From: Mesorhizobium hawassense
Lineage (GTDB): Bacteria > Pseudomonadota > Alphaproteobacteria > Rhizobiales > Rhizobiaceae
Direction: 5' to 3'
NCBI RefSeq assembly: GCF_003289945.1
Contig: NZ_QMBP01000010.1
Location: forward strand, 1 to 64,000
DNA: 64,000 nucleotides
Positions 46,218 to 55,200 of this stretch are shown piece by piece; the first letter of the stretch is position 1, and every line of letters starts with the position of its first letter. Made by a program: the position numbers and the translations under genes. Under the pieces are notes generated by a model, which saw only the letters and a list, made by a program, of their open reading frames with translations, made no database searches and was not told the DNA's origin.

Positions 46218-46800
46218 GGAAACTCTCACTGTCTGGCTCGACACCGCTCTCCTGATGCTCGGCGGCTTCGTCCTCATGACCACGCTCATGATGACGGTGA
46301 TGAACCCTCCAGCCAAGGCGAGCGAGACCGATGGCGTCATGGCGCCCGGAAACGTGACAGTAGAGACGCAGTGGCCCGACAAGCTCGACGCCGATGTCGA
46401 TCTGTGGGTCCAGGCGCCCGGCGATGTGCCGGTCGGCTACTCCAACAAGAGCGGCAAGGTATTCGATCTGCTGCGCGACGACCTCGGCATGGCGCAGGAC
46501 ATGACCGACTCCAACCATGAGGTCGCCTATTCTCGGGGAGCTCCCGCAGGCGAATACATCGTCAATGTTCACATGTATCGCGGCGTGAACGTCACATATC
46601 CCGTCCCGGTGAAGATAATTGTCAACGTGAAGACCGATTCCACCAAGTCGTCAACGCCGCTGGCCACAACGACGGTCCAGCTGCGCAAGCCCAACCAGGA
46701 GCTTACCGCCTTGAGATTCCGGCTCGATTCGACCGGCCAACTGGTGCCGGCTAGCATCAACAGCATCTTCAAACCCCTCCGCGTGGCGGCCTCCCGATGA
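46210..46800 (+). CDS. ExbD/TolR-like single-span protein with DUF2135-like domain
   Basis: The 196-residue protein starts with one membrane helix (VWLDTALLMLGGFVLMTTLM). Its Asp11 occupies the position of the proton-carrying Asp in TolR/ExbD (pattern FLDVLLVLL). The periplasmic part contains DADVDLWVQAPGDVPVGYSN and AGEYIVNVHMYRG, which resemble the DUF2135-type beta-sandwich rather than the ExbD peptidoglycan/TonB-binding domain. This looks like a new effector domain mounted on a proton-driven stator. It overlaps both neighbouring genes. Confidence 0.7.
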   Translation: MDEETLTVWLDTALLMLGGFVLMTTLMMTVMNPPAKASETDGVMAPGNVTVETQWPDKLDADVDLWVQAPGDVPVGYSNKSGKVFDLLRDDLGMAQDMTDSNHEVAYSRGAPAGEYIVNVHMYRGVNVTYPVPVKIIVNVKTDSTKSSTPLATTTVQLRKPNQELTALRFRLDSTGQLVPASINSIFKPLRVAASR

Positions 46801-47294
46801 TGATCGCTCCCGTCTTCTTCGCCCTGCTGCTCGGGGTGTTCATCTTCGTCATTCTGCCGAATGCAGGCATTGCCCGCCGCACCCTCTCGGTCGGCATCTT
46901 CCTGGCGCTGATCACCGTCGTCTATGTCGGCGCCAGCGAGCTTCTTGGCCGTCCCAAGCCGTTCACGCTCGAGTGGCGTGACACGGCAAAAGCCCAGGTG
47001 GTGGGCGCTGTCCCGGTCGAGAACCAAGCTATCTACATATGGCTTACCACGCCTGACTCGACCGAGCCGCGCTTCTATGTGCTGCCATGGAGCCAACAAG
47101 CCGCGCAACAACTTCAAGATGCGATGGGCAAGGCGGAAGCCGAGGGCACTGGGGTAGAGATGAAGATGCAGACCGCCGATGCCGGTCTCGATACCCGCGA
47201 GCCGATGTTCTACGCACGGCCGCAACCGGCCCTGCCGGTAAAGGACTACCAGAGCGGCGGGCACCCGCTCGTGTATACGCAACCGGGGTCGTGA
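46797..47294 (+). CDS. Two-span membrane protein of the ExbB/ExbD-like cluster
   Basis: The 165-residue protein has two adjacent N-terminal membrane segments (FFALLLGVFIFVILPNAG and LSVGIFLALITVVYVGASEL) and an extracytoplasmic or cytoplasmic C-terminal domain of about 110 residues (FTLEWRDTAKAQVVGAVPVE, IYIWLTTPDSTEPRFYVLPW). No known family was recognised. Its start overlaps the ExbD-like stop in an ATGA, so it should be made in step with the stator pair and may anchor or regulate it. Confidence 0.65.
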   Translation: MMIAPVFFALLLGVFIFVILPNAGIARRTLSVGIFLALITVVYVGASELLGRPKPFTLEWRDTAKAQVVGAVPVENQAIYIWLTTPDSTEPRFYVLPWSQQAAQQLQDAMGKAEAEGTGVEMKMQTADAGLDTREPMFYARPQPALPVKDYQSGGHPLVYTQPGS

Positions 47295-47457
47295 TCGAAT
47301 ATGCCGCCGAGAGCGTATGCCCGTCGGCGGCATAGGGCCAGACCATCTTGTTACCGTTCGCATAAGCCCCCCAATTCGAGTTTAATTATGCTGTGACTTC
47401 CGCGGCAGCCAGGCTGAGTTCGATGGAACAGGGGACCGTTGTCGCGAAAATATCGAG

Positions 47458-47650
47458 ATAGTTTCGCCCTTGTATCTCGGGGCCAACGTGACCAAGGCCC
47501 ACGCTCGCCGCCTATTACGCCGTGGTGGCCGGGAAGATGCTGCCGCACATCCAGGATGGGCCGCTTTCGCTTGGTGCGCGATACCCAGGGCGACCTGCAA
47601 CAGACTTTTTTCAGAAGCACACACTGCCAGGCATGCCCCGACCGCATCCG
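47458..47650 (+). pseudogene. LigD polymerase-domain fragment
   Basis: The DNA encodes, in shifting frames, a piece of the polymerase/primase domain of the ATP-dependent ligase LigD: LYLGANVTKA, then AYYAVVAGKMLPHIQDGPLS, LVRDTQGDLQQTFF and QKHTLPGMP. Nothing of the ligase or nuclease domains remains. It is the last scar before the conjugative-element backbone. Confidence 0.65.
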
Positions 47651-47802
47651 CCACGCAGTCCGGTAGCAATAACCATACTAGATGGTTAGCGACATTCGCC
47701 AATTTGGCGCGGGCTGCCTTTGCCGCAAATTCGAGAGCGTCCCCCTCCTACGGAAGGATCCCGCATCGCCGTCTAAAGTGAGAGTACGGACCGGTTTGTC
47801 GT

Positions 47803-47849
47803 GACGGGTTGAGAGCTGGAGGACGGGCCTCCTGCGCCCGTCGCGGAGA
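47803..47849 (+). promoter_or_regulatory. Structured leader of ardC
   Basis: GACGGG at 47803-47808 can pair with CCCGTC at 47837-47842, enclosing an inner hairpin (GGAGG 47818-47822 with CCTCC 47828-47832). A second GACGGG at 47822-47827 competes for the same CCCGTC. The stem ends beside the ribosome-binding CGGAGA, 7 bases before the start. The leader of parB (49304-49358) has the same architecture with a different inner stem. Confidence 0.5.
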
Positions 47850-47855
47850 ACCGCG

Positions 47856-48827
47856 ATGTCCAGACATTACGCTCGCGTCGGCGCCGACCGGGCAAGCCTC
47901 TATTATGATATCACCAACAAGATCATCGCAGAGCTGGAGGCCGGCCGCTTCCCCTGGGTGCAGCCCTGGGGCACGGCGGCGGCGAAGGCGCCGCTCGCCA
48001 TGCCGAAGAACGCCGCCACCGGGCGGCGCTATTCGGGTATCAACGTGCTTCTGCTCTGGGGCGCCTTAATCGAGCACGGTTTTCCCAGCCAGATTTGGCT
48101 CACCTTTCGACAGGCCCTCACGCTCGGCGGGAACGTCATCAAAGGCGAACACGGCACCACCGTCGTCTATGCCGATCGCTTTATCCCCGACGACGAGAAG
48201 AAGCGCGCCGAGGAGACCGAAGAGGAAGCCGTGTCAATCCCATTCCTCAAGCGCTACACCGTATTCAACGTTGGCCAGTGCGAGGGTTTGCCGGAGGACG
48301 TGGCGATCGCCGCGCCATCCCCGCCACCCGGCCAGATCGAGCCGCAGGTGAAGGCGCTGATCAAGGCGACTGGCATCGCATTCCGTATCGGCGGGGACCG
48401 GGCGTTCTATGTTCCGACCCACGACTATGTGTGTGTGCCGCCGCCGGCCGCCTATTTCGAGCCGATCAACTGGCATCGCACGGCGCTGCACGAGTTGGGC
48501 CACGCTACCGGCCATGCCTCCCGCGTCGGCCGTGACCTCGGCGGCGCCTTCGGCACCAAGAAATACGCTTTCGAGGAACTCGTCGCCGAGATGAACGCAG
48601 CCTTCTGCTGCGCTTCGCTTGGCATCGTGCCGACCGTGCGCCACGCCGACTACCTGGCGTCCTGGCTCGAGGTCCTGCGCGAAGATAACCGCGCCATCGT
48701 TCGTGCGGCCTCCCAGGCCAGCAAGGCGGCCGACTGGCTGCTCGCCTTCCTGCCGCAACCTGGCAGCGGAGCCAAGGCAGGCTCCGCCGAGGTCGATGAG
48801 ACCGACATCGATAGGAGGGCGGCATGA
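47856..48827 (+). CDS. ardC: ArdC-like antirestriction protein
   Basis: The 323-residue protein has the two ArdC domains: an N-terminal ssDNA-binding part (YYDITNKIIAELEAGRFPWV, then GRRYSGINVLLLW) and a C-terminal zincin-like metallopeptidase domain with HELGH at residues 212-216 and the downstream FEELVAEMNAAF. ArdC proteins coat and protect incoming single-stranded DNA and counter restriction in the new host. It opens the conjugative backbone and overlaps the DUF2958 gene by 4 bases. A structured leader precedes it. Confidence 0.92.
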   Translation: MSRHYARVGADRASLYYDITNKIIAELEAGRFPWVQPWGTAAAKAPLAMPKNAATGRRYSGINVLLLWGALIEHGFPSQIWLTFRQALTLGGNVIKGEHGTTVVYADRFIPDDEKKRAEETEEEAVSIPFLKRYTVFNVGQCEGLPEDVAIAAPSPPPGQIEPQVKALIKATGIAFRIGGDRAFYVPTHDYVCVPPPAAYFEPINWHRTALHELGHATGHASRVGRDLGGAFGTKKYAFEELVAEMNAAFCCASLGIVPTVRHADYLASWLEVLREDNRAIVRAASQASKAADWLLAFLPQPGSGAKAGSAEVDETDIDRRAA

Positions 48828-49195
48828 TCCTCCTCACCGACGAACTGCGCGAGCGCCTCCTCGCAAATGGCCGCGAGCGCAACGCCGATCACGCACCGGT
48901 CGTGAAGTTCTTCAATCCGCTCGGCGAAGGAACCTGGCTCGCGAACGAACTGGATGCCGATGGCGACGCCATGTTCGGTCTCGCCGATCTCGGCTATCTC
49001 GAGTTGGGCAGTTTCTCACTCCTCGATATGACGTCAGTCCGGCTGCCGTTCGGTATGGGCATCGAGCGCGACATTCTCTTTGCGACCGACCTACCGATTT
49101 CGGTCTGGGCAGAGGCCGCCCAGCGGGCCGGAAGCATCCGCGACGCGGAACGCATCCTCTACCACGCGGCCCAGCCTTGCCGAGACGGCGAGTGA
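48824..49195 (+). CDS. DUF2958 protein
   Basis: The 123-residue protein is a typical DUF2958 member: LTDELRERLLANGRERNADH at the start, VVKFFNPLGEGTWLANELD, and FGLADLGYLELGSFSLLDM. These small cytoplasmic proteins are found almost only on conjugative elements next to ardC or parB-type genes; no activity has been assigned. It overlaps ardC by 4 bases and ends about 170 bases before parB. Confidence 0.9.
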   Translation: MILLTDELRERLLANGRERNADHAPVVKFFNPLGEGTWLANELDADGDAMFGLADLGYLELGSFSLLDMTSVRLPFGMGIERDILFATDLPISVWAEAAQRAGSIRDAERILYHAAQPCRDGE

Positions 49196-49303
49196 GATCT
49201 CAACTTGGAAATCCCAAGCCGCAGATGCGCAAAGTCGTGTCTGCGGCCCTGTGCCCTCCAAATGTTCCGTGTGCGGCGTAGTCCTCAGAGTGAGAGGGCT
49301 GCG

Positions 49304-49358
49304 CCCGTCTTTGTGACGGGTTTGGAGGTCGAGAGAGTCTCGGCCGCCCGTCTCGGAG
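49304..49358 (+). promoter_or_regulatory. Structured leader of parB with competing stems
   Basis: GACGGG at 49315-49320 can pair either with CCCGTC upstream (49304-49309, loop of 5) or with CCCGTC downstream (49347-49352). The downstream pairing encloses an inner hairpin (CGAGA 49330-49334 with TCTCG 49338-49342) and ends next to the ribosome-binding CGGAGA. The two pairings exclude each other, so the leader could switch access to the start at 49368. The ardC leader shares the plan. Confidence 0.5.
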
Positions 49359-49367
49359 ATAGTCCAC

Positions 49368-51491
49368 ATGGCTACGCCCAAGCAGAAGATCACCCTAAAC
49401 GCCTCGCGCGACATTCCCTTCAACAAGCTGATGCTGAGCCAGTCCAATGTCCGGCGCATCAAGCGCGGGGAAACGATCGAGGACCTCTCCGCCTCGATCG
49501 CACGGCGTGGCCTGCTCCAGAGCCTCAACGTCCGGCCAGTTTTGGATGGCGAGGGCAACGAGACCGGCATGTTTGAGGTGCCGGCGGGCGGGCGCCGCTA
49601 TCGCGCGCTGGAACTGCTGGTCAAGCAGAAGCGCATGATCAAGACCGAGCCCGTTCCCTGCGTCGTCAGCGATGCCCACAGCGCGATCCCGATCGAGGAG
49701 GATTCGCTTGCCGAGAATTTTCAGCGCGAGGATTTACATCCGCTCGACATGTTTCGCGCCTTCCAGACCCTTCACGACCAGGGCGCCAGCCATGAGGAGA
49801 TCGCGGCACGCTTTTTCGTCTCCGCAACGTTCGTGCAGCAGCGCCTGAGGCTGGCCAGGGTTTCGGCCAAGCTGCAGGAGGTTTACGAGCAGGATGGCAT
49901 GAAGCTCGAGCAGCTCATGGCCTTTACCGTCACCGACGATCACGCCCGTCAGGAACAGGTCTGGGAGGCTGTCGAAAACTCCTGGTCGAAGGAACCGCAG
50001 CAGATCCGGCGCCTTTTGACGGAAACCACGGTGCTCGCGACCGATCGCCGGGCGCTGTTCGTCGGTGTCGAGGCGTATGTCGCCGCTGGCGGCGTCGTCC
50101 TGCGCGACCTGTTCGAGGCCGACAATGGCGGCTGGCTGCAGGACCCCGCTCTGCTCGACCGCCTGGTCCACGACAAGCTGAAGTCTATCGCCGACGAGAT
50201 CGCGGCGGAGGGCTGGAAGTGGATCGTGGTCGATGTCGATCTGCCTTATGGCCATAATCACGGTCTGCGGGCACTGGCCGGTACCGCCGTCGATCTGACC
50301 GACGCGGAGCGGGCGGAACGCGAAGCCCTGCGCGCGGAGTACGATCGGCTCGAAGCCGAGTATGGCGAATCCGACGAACTCCCCGATGAGGTCGATCGGC
50401 GCCTCGGCCAGATCGAGACTGCGCTTGAGGCCTTCGAGAGCCGCCCGATGAACTACGATCCCGCCGATATCGGCCGCGCCGGTGCCTTCATCAGCATCGA
50501 CCGTGACGGTGACCTGGTCGTCGATCGCGGATATGTGCGCCCCGAGGACGAAGCGCCGGAAGCGGTCGACGGCGACGCCGACGGTGCGACCGAGAGCGAG
50601 GATGGCAGGGACGATCCTTCGGTGCGCCGAGCCACCATTACCATCGGCGCGCAAACGTCCGAGCCCGATGAGGATGACGGCGACGCCATCAAGCCGCTGC
50701 CCGAACGCCTGTTGATCGAGCTCACCGCGCATCGCACGTTGGCGCTGCGCAATGCCGTGGCCGGGAACCAGCACGTGGCGATGACGGCGTTGTTGCATCG
50801 GCTTGTCCTCGACACCTTCGGTCATCGCTCCGCGACCGGCTGCCTCGAGGCGTTCGTCCGACACGTTCGCTTGCCGACGCAAGACGCCGAGCTGAAAGAT
50901 AGCCCCGCGGCCAAGGCGATCGACGAACGCCATGAAGCGTGGAAGGGCGACATCCCGCTCGGTGACGACCAGACTCTGTGGGCCTGGCTCGACAGTCTCG
51001 ATGAAGCCAGTCAGCACGCACTGCTGGCGCATTGCGTCAGCTATGGGATCAACGCGCTGTTCGAGCGGCCTAACCCCTATGGCAGCGGCGTTTCCCAGCA
51101 CGGGCTGGAGCAGCGCTTGCGCGAAGCCGACCGGCTCTCCCACGCCACCGGGCTCGACATGGTGGATGCGGGTTGGCGTCCGACGGTCGAGAACTATCTC
51201 GGTCGCGTCACCAAGTCCCGCATCCTCGAAGCCGTGCGTGAGGGCGTCGGCGAGCAGGCCGCTCAACTCATCGACCACCTCAAGAAGGGCGACATGGCCA
51301 AGGAGGCCGAACGCCTCCTTGCCGATAGTGGCTGGCTACCCGAACCGCTCCGTCTGATCGATCAGGACGCACCGCCCGCGCTGCCGGGCGAGGGCGAGGA
51401 ACCTGACCTGCCCGAATTCCTCGCCGGCGATGACGAAGACGACTCGGCGGCAGCCGATGAGGTCATCGCTCACGCGGTCGCTGCCGAATAG
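49368..51491 (+). CDS. Large ParB/Srx-family protein of the conjugative element
   Basis: The 707-residue protein has a ParB N-terminal domain: NVRRIKRGETIEDLSASIAR, the CTPase-type box with VPAGGRRYRALELL, and SLAENFQREDLHPLDMFRAF. A KorB-like helix-turn-helix follows (SHEEIAARFFVSATFVQQRL). The long C-terminal half, with acidic low-complexity stretches (about residues 390-435), is typical of the element-borne version. It probably partitions the element or regulates transfer genes by spreading on DNA. No parA is in the window, though it is often found downstream of repA in this gene order. Confidence 0.9.
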   Translation: MATPKQKITLNASRDIPFNKLMLSQSNVRRIKRGETIEDLSASIARRGLLQSLNVRPVLDGEGNETGMFEVPAGGRRYRALELLVKQKRMIKTEPVPCVVSDAHSAIPIEEDSLAENFQREDLHPLDMFRAFQTLHDQGASHEEIAARFFVSATFVQQRLRLARVSAKLQEVYEQDGMKLEQLMAFTVTDDHARQEQVWEAVENSWSKEPQQIRRLLTETTVLATDRRALFVGVEAYVAAGGVVLRDLFEADNGGWLQDPALLDRLVHDKLKSIADEIAAEGWKWIVVDVDLPYGHNHGLRALAGTAVDLTDAERAEREALRAEYDRLEAEYGESDELPDEVDRRLGQIETALEAFESRPMNYDPADIGRAGAFISIDRDGDLVVDRGYVRPEDEAPEAVDGDADGATESEDGRDDPSVRRATITIGAQTSEPDEDDGDAIKPLPERLLIELTAHRTLALRNAVAGNQHVAMTALLHRLVLDTFGHRSATGCLEAFVRHVRLPTQDAELKDSPAAKAIDERHEAWKGDIPLGDDQTLWAWLDSLDEASQHALLAHCVSYGINALFERPNPYGSGVSQHGLEQRLREADRLSHATGLDMVDAGWRPTVENYLGRVTKSRILEAVREGVGEQAAQLIDHLKKGDMAKEAERLLADSGWLPEPLRLIDQDAPPALPGEGEEPDLPEFLAGDDEDDSAAADEVIAHAVAAE

Positions 51492-51501
51492 CACCCATCG
51501 A

Positions 51502-51530
51502 CGGGGCGGCTCCGGCCTCCCCGTTTCCCT
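51502..51530 (+). terminator. Terminator-like hairpin after parB
   Basis: CGGGG (51502-51506) pairs with CCCCG (51519-51523), with an inner GGC/GCC pair, and is followed by TTTCCCTTT. A second small stem (GCCC 51554-51557 with GGGC 51562-51565) is followed by TTTTCGTTT. Either could end the ardC-parB transcript. Confidence 0.5.
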
Positions 51531-51587
51531 TCACCTCACCCTCATGGTCCGACGCCCTGTCGGGCCTTTTCGTTTCAGGAGACATCC

Positions 51588-52065
51588 ATGTCCGCCCACA
51601 TCGTTTATGACAACGCCCCGCTCGGCTCGCTGATCCGGTACTCGGACGGCACCCCCAAACCGCCCGCGCGCTTTTACCCGCAAGCTCGCCGACTGGGACC
51701 GTCGCAACGGCTTCGGCCGTCTGGTCCGCAAGGCATCGCCGCGCAACCGTCCGACCTACAGCGCGCCGGTCTCGATCACGCTCAATGAAGGGAACTTCTC
51801 CTCCGGGGGCGTCATCCTCGTGACGGCCATGCGAACCTACTCGGTCGACAGCGACCTCACCTTCAAGATCGTCGAGCAGCCCGGTATCGGCATGGTCCGG
51901 GTCCTGCAGCAGATCGGCGACGACGACGAGTTGTTGCACCTCGCCGAGAGCCGGGAGGCGGCCGCACTCTGGTTGGCCAAGACCGGATACCGCAATGCGC
52001 GTCTTGAAGACGTCACCGCCGACGAGGTCGGCGCGGACGTCGTCGAGGGGCGGGCGGCAGCGTAA
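51588..52065 (+). pseudogene. Small element protein split by a +1 shift in a T run
   Basis: The first frame gives MSAHIVYDNAPLGSLIRYSD then GTPKPPARF and leaves sense at a run of four T (51672-51675). Skipping one T restores TRKLADWDRRNGFGRLVRKA, then SITLNEGNFSSGGVILV and MRTYSVDSDLTFKIVEQPGI to the stop at 52065, giving about 158 residues in all. The second frame is open only from 51634, so any shift must occur between there and 51785. It may be a one-base mutation, a sequence error or a programmed slip on TTT-T. The protein family is uncharacterised and is found beside parB on such elements. Confidence 0.6.
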
Positions 52066-52083
52066 CTGCGAAACACCGGCAAG

Positions 52084-52116
52084 CGCTCCACCTCACGGCG
52101 GGGCGTTTATTTCATT
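52084..52116 (+). terminator. Intrinsic terminator
   Basis: CGCTCC (52084-52089) pairs with GGGGCG (52100-52105), including one G-T wobble, and is followed directly by TTTATTTCATTTT. It sits 19 bases after the stop of the split gene and before the helicase leader, a proper place for an intrinsic terminator. Confidence 0.6.
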
Positions 52117-52139
52117 TTAGGTTCGGCGGGGCCCTGAGA

Positions 52140-52226
52140 GGGAGAGGCGGGCCGGGATGGGTTTGAATCCGTGCGGTCCAGAGAGAGCGCCGCGCGGCTC
52201 GATCCTTTCCCCGCTCTCCCGAGGTT
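52140..52226 (+). promoter_or_regulatory. Structured leader of the helicase gene
   Basis: GGGAGAGGCGGG (52140-52151) can pair with CCCGCTCTCCC (52210-52220), with one bulged base, closing a loop that contains the palindrome GCCGCGCGGC. The stem ends 13 bases before the start at 52233, so folding would affect ribosome access. It differs in sequence from the ardC and parB leaders but follows the same plan of a long closing stem next to the start. Confidence 0.4.
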
Positions 52227-52232
52227 CACACC

Positions 52233-55200
52233 ATGTATATGATCTCGCCCGCTGCTACGGTTCCCACTGGCGCACCGCTCCCGCTCGCCCAAACCCGTGC
52301 AGCCGACGCTATCTTCGCCGCCGCCGGCCTGCTGCTTCCCCGTCTCGAACGCGGCGAGTGCATCGACGCGCCAACGCTGCGCTCGGCGATGGAAACCGCA
52401 TTCGGCGCATCCGACGCCGCCGGCGCCTGGGACTGGAAGCAGGCCTATGATGCCTGCGAGGCCGCGACGGTCCTTTTCCTGCGCAAGTACGGAAAGGCGT
52501 TGTTCCGCAAAGCCGCGTCGCCGGCTCTCCGTCTTTCCGCATTGTCGAAGATCGCCGGGCTCATGCCGACGCATACCCGCCGATCCGAAGAGGCGCAGAC
52601 CTTCCAGCAGTTCTCGACACCGATTCCGCTCGGCCTGGTCGCGGCAACCGCCGCCGCCATCACGCCCGCCGACCGTGTGCTGGAGCCTTCCGCCGGCACC
52701 GGGCTGCTCGCCATCCTGGCCGAGATAGCCGGTGCCTCGCTCGTCCTCAACGAGCTTGCCGAGACACGCGCGGCACTTCTCTCCTGCCTCTTTCCGACCG
52801 TTCCCGTCACCCGCTTCGACGCCGCCCAGATCGACGACCATCTCAATCCCGGCGCCGAGCCGAGCGTGGTGCTGATGAACCCGCCCTTTTCGGTCATAGC
52901 CAATGTCGACGGCCGCATGGCCGACGCGGCCTGGCGGCACATCGCCTCGGCGCTGGCGCGCCTTGCGCCTGGCGGGCGGCTGGTGACGATCACCGGCGCC
53001 AGTTTCGGTCCCGACAATCCGGCATGGACCCCGGCCTTTACCCGGCTGCAGGAGCGTGGTCGCGTCGTCTTCTCTGCCGCCATAGACGGCGCCGTCTATG
53101 CCAAGCATGGCACGACCTTTCCGACACGCCTCACCGTCATCGACAAGGTTCCGGCGGACGATGCCACCATACTCGCGGATGCTCCGGGCATCGCTCCGGA
53201 TGCGGCGACGCTCCTCGCGTGGATTGAGGAGCGCCTTCCCGCGCGGTCGCCGGTCGTGATGACCGCCGTTTCCAGCGCGGCATCGGCGGTCGCCGCGCCC
53301 CGCACAGTGCACGGCTATCTCGCACGCGCGGTGAGAACCACGCCACACATGTCGATTGTAGACCCAGAGGCTGTCGAACTCGCCTATACGGTGGTCGACT
53401 GGCACGCGGCCGAGGGCGGCCACATCAGCGACGCCATCTACGAGGACTACGCGCTTCAGGCGATCCGCATTCCCGACGCGCAGCCGCACCCCACCCAACT
53501 CGTGCAATCGGCGGCCATGGCCTCGGTGGCGCCACCCAAGCCGAGCTACCGGCCGCGCCTGCCGAAGAATGTCCTTGACCTGCTGTCGGATGCGCAACTC
53601 GAGACCGTCATCTATGCCGGCGAGGCCCATACCGAATATCTCGCCGGCGCCTGGACCCTCGACGACACCTTCGACGTGGTGAGCGCCGCAGCCGATGACG
53701 CCGTGGGTTCGGTACGCTTTCGGCAAGGCTTCATGATTGGCGACGGCACTGGGGTGGGCAAAGGCCGGGAATCCGCCGCCGTCATTCTCGACAACTGGAT
53801 GCAGGGCCGACGCAAGGCGGTCTGGATCAGCAAGTCCGACAAGCTGATCGAGGATGCGCAGCGCGACTGGTCCGCGCTCGGCATGGAGCGCCTGTTGATC
53901 ACCCCGCTCTCCCGCTTCCCGCGGGGCAAGCCGGTCACGCTCGCGGAAGGCATCCTATTCACCACCTATGCCACGCTGCGCAGCGACGACCGCGGCGAGA
54001 AGGTTTCGCGGGTCAAACAAATCGTCGAATGGTTGAGCCCGGATTTCGATGGGGTCATCATTTTCGACGAGGCGCACGCCATGCAAAACGCCGGTGGCGG
54101 CAAGAGCGAACGCGGCGACGCCGCTCCCTCCCAGCAAGGCCGCGCCGGCCTCAGGCTCCAGCACGCCCTGCCGCAAGCTCGCATCGTCTATGTGTCAGCC
54201 ACCGGCGCCACTACGGTCCACAACCTGGCCTATGCACAACGGATCGGTCTCTGGGGCGGCGAGCATTTTCCATTCTCGACCCGAGCCGATTTCGTCGAGG
54301 CGATCGAGGCAGGCGGCGTGGCGGCGATGGAAGTGCTGGCACGCGATCTTCGGGCGCTCGGCCTCTATACGGCCCGCTCGCTCTCTTTCAACGGCGTCGA
54401 ATACGAACTGCTCGAGCATGAGCTGACGCCTGAACAGGTCCGCATCTATGACGCGTACGCTGGTGCCTTCGGCGTCATCCATAACAATCTCGATGCGGCG
54501 ATGCAGGCGGCCAACATCACCGGCACCACCGGCACGCTCAATGCCCAGGCCAAGTCGGCCGCGCGCAGCGCTTTTGAAAGCGCCAAGCAGCGCTTCTTCG
54601 GTCATTTGTTGACCAGCATGAAGACGCCGACCCTGATCCGCTCCATCACCCGCGATTTGGAGGAGGGCCATGCGGCCGTTGTCCAGATCGTCTCGACGGG
54701 CGAGGCGCTCATGGAGCGGCGGCTGGCGGAGCTGCCGACCGAGGAATGGAACGATGTCCGAGTGGACATCACGCCGCGCGAATACGTCCTCGACTATCTC
54801 GCCCATTCCTTCCCGGTGCAGCTCTATGAGCCCTTCACCGACTCCGAAGGCAATCTGTCGTCGCGCCCGGTCTACCGCGATGGCCAGCCGGTCGAGAGCA
54901 GCGAGGCGGTCGCCCGGCGCGACGAGCTGATCGCCAAACTCGCCAGCTTGACGCCTGTCCCGGGCGCGCTCGACCAGATCGTCCAGCATTTCGGGGTGGA
55001 CATCGTGGCCGAGGTCACCGGTCGCTCGCGCCGCATTGTCCGCAAGGGAGAGCGCCTTGTCGTTGAAAACCGTGCCGGGCCAGCCAACCTCGGCGAGACG
55101 CAGGCCTTCATGGATGACCAGAAGCGCGTTCTGGTCTTTTCCGATGCCGGTGGCACGGGCAGGTCTTACCATGCCGACCTCTCGGCTCGGAACAGGCGCC

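Noticed and set aside
45648..47294. Zorya-type defence system
   Set aside because: The MotA-like protein lacks the long ZorA tail, the partner lacks an OmpA-like peptidoglycan-binding domain, and no ZorC, ZorD or ZorE genes are present.
49734..51278. A 514-codon minus-strand frame opposite parB
   Set aside because: It is the shadow of the ParB-family gene: no start signal, no domain, and codon bias explained by the sense gene.
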